Shown here: one piece after another, positions 6,227 to 8,852 of the stretch
Position numbering within the stretch: position 1 is the stretch's first letter
Layout: every line of letters begins with the position of its first letter
Assembly: GCA_021808985.1 (NCBI GenBank)
Contig: JAKBAQ010000109.1
Coordinates: 1-8,852, forward strand
Source of the DNA: Pseudomonadota bacterium
GTDB taxonomy: Bacteria; Pseudomonadota; Alphaproteobacteria; Acetobacterales; Acetobacteraceae
DNA length: 8,852 bases
Direction of reading: 5' to 3'
Translations under genes and position numbers: made by a program
Notes under the pieces: model-generated
Database searches by the model: none
The model's input: the letters and a program-made list of their open reading frames with translations, nothing else
Told to the model about the DNA's origin: nothing

Positions 6227-6348
6227 CACGACTCATCCTGGGCTTGATGCTTTGTCTGGCGCTGAGTGCCTGCGGGCGGCGCGGCGACCCCTCCCCGCCC
6301 GGCCCGGCCTCGGCGGTGACGTATCCGCACGTCTACCCAGCGCCATAG
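6223..6348 (+). CDS. lptM: Small lipoprotein, LptM/LppL type
   Basis: This is a 41-residue protein beginning MTRLILGLMLCLALSACGRR. The signal peptide has a positively charged N-region, a hydrophobic core (LILGLMLCLAL) and a lipobox LSAC with the lipidated cysteine at position 17. The mature part, CGRRGDPSPPGPASAVTYPHVYPAP, is only 25 residues and Pro-rich. Members of the LptM (YifL) family share a CGxKGPLxxP-like start; here it is CGRRGDPSPP, which is recognisably similar. In Enterobacteria LptM binds the LptD/LptE LPS translocon and helps its disulfide maturation. In pseudomonads the equivalent gene (lppL) also sits just before lysA, so position and sequence agree. The start codon overlaps the argH stop as ATGA, and lysA begins two bases after the TAG. 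The short mature region leaves the translocon role as an inference. Confidence 0.8.
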   Translation: MTRLILGLMLCLALSACGRRGDPSPPGPASAVTYPHVYPAP

Positions 6349-6350
6349 CC

Positions 6351-7661
6351 ATGGCCGATGCAACACACGCGGCCGGCCTGCCGGAGCTTCTGGCCGCGCG
6401 CCCCGCGCTTGCGATGCACGCGCATGACGGGCTGTGCTTTGAGGGCGTGGCGCTGAACGCCATCGCCGATGCGCACGGCACGCCGGTTTGGGTTTACGGC
6501 GCGGGGAGCATGCGCGCGCGCTATGCCGCCCTGACCGGCGCGCTGGCGGCGCAGCGGCTGGATGTGCATGTGCATTACGCGGTGAAGGCCAATGACCATC
6601 TGGCCGTACTGAATATTTTCCGCCACCTGGGCGCGGGGGCTGATGTTGTGAGCCTTGGCGAGTTTCTGCGCACCCAGCGCGCCGGGATGGCAGCCGCCGA
6701 TGTGGTGTATTCGGGCGTGGGCAAGGCGCCGGTGGAGCTGGCCGAGGCGCTGGGCGCGGGGATTGGGCAGATTAACGTGGAAAGCGCCGAGGAGCTGGAG
6801 ATGATCTCGGCCATCGCCACGCGGATGGGGCGCCGCGCCAAGGTGGTGCTGCGCATGAACCCGGATGTGGATGCGGGCACGCATGAGAAGATCACCACCG
6901 GCCTCGCGGAGAATAAGTTCGGCATCGCGGCGCAGGATATTCCGGCGCTCTATGCGCGCGCGGCAAGCCTGCCGGGGGTGGAGCCGGTGGGCATCGCGCT
7001 GCATATCGGCAGCCAGATACTCTCGCCAGCGCCTTATGCGGAGGCTTACCGCAAGGCCGCCGCCATGGTGCGCGGGCTGCGCGATGCCGGGCTGGCGGTT
7101 TCGGTGCTCGACCTCGGCGGCGGCCTGGGCATTGGCTATGGCGATGAGCCGGGAATGCCGCTGGCCGCCTTCGCCGCCACCGTGCGGCGCGAGGTGGGCG
7201 CGCTTGGCGTGCGGCTGCTGCTGGAGCCGGGACGCTACCTGGTCGGCCCGGCGGGGATGCTGCTGAGCAGCGTGATCCTGGAAAAACAGGCCGGGGACAA
7301 ACGCTTCATCGTGCTGGATGCGGCGATGAATGATCTGATGCGCCCTGCCCTCTACGAAGCCTGGCACGGGATTCTGCCGCTCGGCGCGGCGGCGTTGCAG
7401 GTTCCGGCGACGGCTGCCGATATCGTCGGCCCGGTGTGCGAAACCGCGGATTGCTTCGCCAAGGACCGCCCGATGCCGCCCATGGCGCCGGGCGCGCGCG
7501 TGGCGATATTGGATGCGGGGGCTTACGGCGCGGTGATGAGCAGCAGCTACAACGCCCGCCCGCGCGCCGCCGCCGTGCTGGTGGACGGCGGGGCGTTTTA
7601 CCTCATCACGCCCCGGCAGAGCATCGCGCAGCTATGGGCTGACGAGATGGTGCCAGGCTGA
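6351..7661 (+). CDS. lysA: Diaminopimelate decarboxylase
   Basis: LysA decarboxylates meso-diaminopimelate to L-lysine using PLP, the last step of lysine synthesis. It is a cytoplasmic dimer of the alanine racemase/ornithine decarboxylase fold III family. The ATG at 6351 gives 436 residues, a normal length. The PLP lysine is K79 in VHYAVKAN, and the phosphate-binding GGGLG is at 256-260 with the family HIGSQ at 219-223. EPGRYLVGPAG (292-302), the active-site cysteine C363 in GPVCETADCF, and GAYGAVMSSSYN (390-401), which contacts cofactor and substrate, are all present. The start lies two bases after the lipoprotein stop without a clear ribosome binding site, so translation is probably coupled. 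An in-frame ATG at 6414 would give a shorter product lacking the conserved N-terminal strand. Last gene of the operon, followed by hairpins. Confidence 0.96.
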   Translation: MADATHAAGLPELLAARPALAMHAHDGLCFEGVALNAIADAHGTPVWVYGAGSMRARYAALTGALAAQRLDVHVHYAVKANDHLAVLNIFRHLGAGADVVSLGEFLRTQRAGMAAADVVYSGVGKAPVELAEALGAGIGQINVESAEELEMISAIATRMGRRAKVVLRMNPDVDAGTHEKITTGLAENKFGIAAQDIPALYARAASLPGVEPVGIALHIGSQILSPAPYAEAYRKAAAMVRGLRDAGLAVSVLDLGGGLGIGYGDEPGMPLAAFAATVRREVGALGVRLLLEPGRYLVGPAGMLLSSVILEKQAGDKRFIVLDAAMNDLMRPALYEAWHGILPLGAAALQVPATAADIVGPVCETADCFAKDRPMPPMAPGARVAILDAGAYGAVMSSSYNARPRAAAVLVDGGAFYLITPRQSIAQLWADEMVPG

Positions 7662-7740
7662 GGCCGGTTTTTTGGGGGCTGGCCCTTTTTGCAAAAAAGG
7701 GGTCAGAGTCTTGGGGAGCTTTTTATAAAAAGCTCCCCAA
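7662..7740 (+). terminator. Tandem hairpins after lysA
   Basis: After the lysA stop come T6, then CCCTTTTTGCAAAAAAGGG (7683-7701), a hairpin with a one-base bulge. Next is a perfect palindrome at 7711-7740 with half-site TTGGGGAGCTTTTTA. An A/T-rich tract follows. Together these can terminate the argH operon and block read-through from the IS on the opposite strand. The sequence looks more like a repeated intergenic element than a minimal terminator. Confidence 0.55.
7711..7740. repeat. 30-nt perfect palindrome
   Basis: The half-site TTGGGGAGCTTTTTA (7711-7725) is followed at once by its exact complement (7726-7740), with no mismatch. A pairing of 13 bp or more with a small AT loop is expected as RNA, or a cruciform in DNA. 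It lies 61 bp left of the IS630 end. Similar AAAAAGCTCCCC-type palindromes after genes are, to my recollection, common in acetic acid bacteria, but copy number here is unknown. Confidence 0.8.
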
Positions 7741-7800
7741 ACCCCGCAAAAATTTTTAATCAATTCAATTTGTTATAAGGGAAAACCTTAAGACAGGCGC
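7741..7800. other. AT-rich intergenic stretch left of the IS
   Basis: This 60-bp piece is strikingly A/T-rich for this chromosome, with AAAAATTTTT at 7748-7757 and a short hairpin TAAGG...CCTTA (7776-7790, loop GAAAA). No gene fits. It is the left flank of the IS and ends at its TA target. Confidence 0.5.
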
Positions 7801-7829
7801 TAGAGTCTCTTTCACCTAATTTGACGCAT
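7801..7829 (+). repeat. IS630 left terminal inverted repeat
   Basis: It begins TAGAGTCTCTTTC and is 13/13 identical to the complement of the right end, with about seven to eight further matches over the next 16 bases. The TA at 7801-7802 is the target dinucleotide. The transposase stop codon (TAG on the minus strand, 7818-7816) sits inside it. Confidence 0.88.
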
Positions 7830-8758
7830 ATCCTGAGTTTCTGAGGTAGTTTGTGCATTCCTGTGATTTGAACTCGTTGAGCAAAGTGCCGATGCGTTTC
7901 CAGGTTGCCTCGATGGATCGCTCGGCGGCCTTGCGGAGTAGCGTTTTGAGCTTCGCAAAAACTTGCTCGATGGGGTTCAGGTCTGGGCTATAGGGCGGCA
8001 AGAACAGGAGCTTGGCGCCTGCCTCTCGGATGGCTTTACGTATTTCTGGCCCCTTATGGCTGCCGAGATTGTCCATGATGACGATGTCCCCGGGCGACAA
8101 TGTCGGCACCAGCATTTGCTTGATGTAGGCGGCAAAGCTTTTGCCGTTGATCGGCCGGTCGAGGACGAATGGGGCGTCGATGCGATCTGACCGCAGGGCC
8201 GCCAGGAAGGTCAGAGTTTTCCAATGCCCGTGTGGTACTTTCGCGAGCAGAGGCGCGCCCTGCGGCGACCAGCCACGGGTGCGGGTCATGTTCGTCTTGG
8301 CGCAAGTTTCATCAATGAAGACCAGCCGCTCAGGTGCCAGCCGGCCCTGATATTTCTTCCAGAACCGGCGTTTGCGCGCCACGTCCGGGCGATCCTGCTC
8401 GGCGGCGAACAGCGTTTTTTTTGAAGCTGAGCCGGGCGTCACGGACCAGGCGCCAAACGGAGACCTCGCTGGTGACAATGCCGCGCTCGCCCAGTTCAAG
8501 CGCCAAGGCGCGCATCGTCAAATCCGGCTGCTCGCCAAGCCGCTCCAAAATCCAGGCCTGATGCGGTGCCAAAGCACGAGCTTGTTGGCGCCCTTGTGGC
8601 TTCGCCGCCGCACTGCCCGTCTGCCGCAGACGTTGCGACCACTTCACCGCGCTCGCAACGCTCACCGAAAACAGCGCCGCCACCTCGCGGCACGAACGGC
8701 CAGCCAAAACCGCCGCCGCAACACGCTCTCTCAAATCATTCGAATAATGCCGGCCCAT
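7816..8758 (-). CDS. IS630-family transposase, in two frames joined by a +1 shift
   Basis: Frame A (8758 to 8330, 142 codons) starts MGRHYSNDLRERVAAAVLAG and holds the helix-turn-helix DNA-binding domain (RSCREVAALFSVSVASAVKWSQRLRQ, residues 21-46). Frame B, the catalytic part (open from 8499, ending 7816), carries the DDE triad. If one base is skipped at the A8 run (8422-8415) the product is 313 residues, with D149 in VFIDET, D229 in IVIMDNLGSH and E264 in SPDLNPIEQVF. That is DD34E, the IS630/Tc1 spacing. The fused junction reads LSFKKTLFAAEQDRPDV, which is the normal family sequence; unshifted frame A runs into KKNAVRRRAGSP and stops. GGAGG at 8773-8769 precedes the ATG. All three catalytic residues and both ends are intact, so the element may be active if the shift is programmed. 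Otherwise it is a frameshifted copy. Confidence 0.9.
8330..8758 (-). CDS. IS630 transposase frame A (DNA-binding part, read without frameshift)
   Basis: This is the 142-residue product made when ribosomes stay in the first frame. Residues 1-112 are the true helix-turn-helix and linker region (HTH_29/winged-helix type expected in this family). The last ~28 residues, after SFKKN, are out of frame with the catalytic domain and look like arbitrary Arg/Gly/Pro-rich sequence. If produced, it would bind the ends without cutting and could act as an inhibitor. That role is known for some split IS transposases and is only inferred here. Confidence 0.6.
   Translation of the reverse strand: MGRHYSNDLRERVAAAVLAGRSCREVAALFSVSVASAVKWSQRLRQTGSAAAKPQGRQQARALAPHQAWILERLGEQPDLTMRALALELGERGIVTSEVSVWRLVRDARLSFKKNAVRRRAGSPGRGAQTPVLEEISGPAGT
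8415..8422 (-). other. A8 slippery run at the transposase frame junction
   Basis: On the minus strand the sequence is TTC followed by eight A and then CGC. Frame A reads TTC AAA AAA AAC; frame B reads TCA AAA AAA ACG. Passing from A to B needs a +1 move, or an A7/A10 transcript made by polymerase slippage. Homopolymers of this length are classic slippage sites and also classic sequencing-error and mutation sites. Confidence 0.75.
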
Positions 8759-8852
8759 CCCATGCTGACCTCCAATCCAGCAATAAGCTTGAATCAGATT
8801 TCCCGCCGCGCCGGAATCCCAAAACGATTCAGATCAAAAGAAAGAGACTCTA
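8759..8852 (-). repeat. IS630 right end and transposase leader
   Basis: Read inward on the minus strand, the last 13 bases (8852-8840) are TAGAGTCTCTTTC, matching the left end, followed by TTTTGATCTGAATCG. The remaining bases up to the transposase ATG at 8758 form its leader, with GGAGG at 8773-8769 ten bases before the start. A transposase promoter is expected here, but I see no strong -35/-10 pair. Confidence 0.8.

Larger units (their letters stand above)
7801..8852 (-). mobile_element. Complete IS630-family insertion sequence
   Basis: The element is 1048 bp between TA dinucleotides (1052 bp with them), ending exactly at the right edge. The left end reads TAGAGTCTCTTTCACC (7801 onward) and the right end, on the other strand, TAGAGTCTCTTTCTTTTG. 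The first 13 bases match perfectly and partial identity continues to about base 29 (shared TGA and AT steps). TA at both tips fits IS630 target duplication. The only genes are the two frames of a DD34E transposase on the minus strand, whose stop lies inside the left inverted repeat. Base composition is lower in GC than the flanking host genes, as expected of acquired DNA. Host sequence beyond the right end is not visible, so the target duplication is only half confirmed. Confidence 0.93.

Noticed and set aside
6333..7367. A 344-codon minus-strand open frame opposite lysA
   Set aside because: His/Arg/Gln-rich mirror of a securely identified lysA; no start signal.
1..8852. CRISPR array, tRNA, toxin-antitoxin, phage or defence genes
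   Set aside because: No regularly spaced repeats, no cloverleaf-like sequence and no gene of those families was seen; all long coding regions are accounted for.

Overview
The window is GC-rich, gene-dense chromosomal DNA that looks alphaproteobacterial. The combination of a PHB-granule phasin, SecB, a short (type 2) ArgC, a COQ9/TetR-like helical protein and a lipoprotein gene between argH and lysA fits the Rhodospirillales, and my best guess is an acetic-acid or acidophilic genus of the Acetobacteraceae. That taxonomic call is an inference from gene content and style. No rRNA or marker gene is present.

Layout. Positions 1-3515 hold a minus-strand run read right to left: argC, a gamma-class carbonic anhydrase-like gene fused to it by an abutting TGAATG, a COQ9/TetR-like gene, a phasin gene, and the 5' third of uvrB, which runs off the left edge. 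A 68-bp divergent gap separates argC from plus-strand secB (3584-4090), which ends in a strong hairpin terminator. A minus-strand TlpA-like thioredoxin (4210-4800) is then almost back to back with plus-strand argH. argH, a 41-residue LptM/LppL-type lipoprotein and lysA form a tight plus-strand operon (4820-7661), with a 4-base ATGA overlap and then a 2-base gap. After lysA come two hairpins, one of them a perfect 30-nt palindrome, and an AT-rich stretch. The last 1052 bases are a complete IS630-family insertion sequence with TA at both ends. It ends exactly at the right edge of the window.

How the genes relate. ArgC (step 3) and ArgH (last step) belong to arginine synthesis, and LysA makes lysine from meso-diaminopimelate. 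The lipoprotein belongs to a family linked to assembly of the outer-membrane LPS translocon. SecB feeds unfolded precursors to SecA. TlpA is a membrane-anchored or exported thiol-disulfide protein. The phasin coats polyhydroxyalkanoate granules, and UvrB is the damage-verification subunit of nucleotide excision repair. This is mostly core metabolism.

I see no wholly new system. The points most worth a second look are the transposase split by a +1 shift at an A8 run, the very short lipoprotein gene, a possible leaderless promoter at uvrB, the very tight tlpA/argH divergence with a probable TTG start, the carbonic anhydrase coupled to argC, and the palindromic intergenic element beside the IS.
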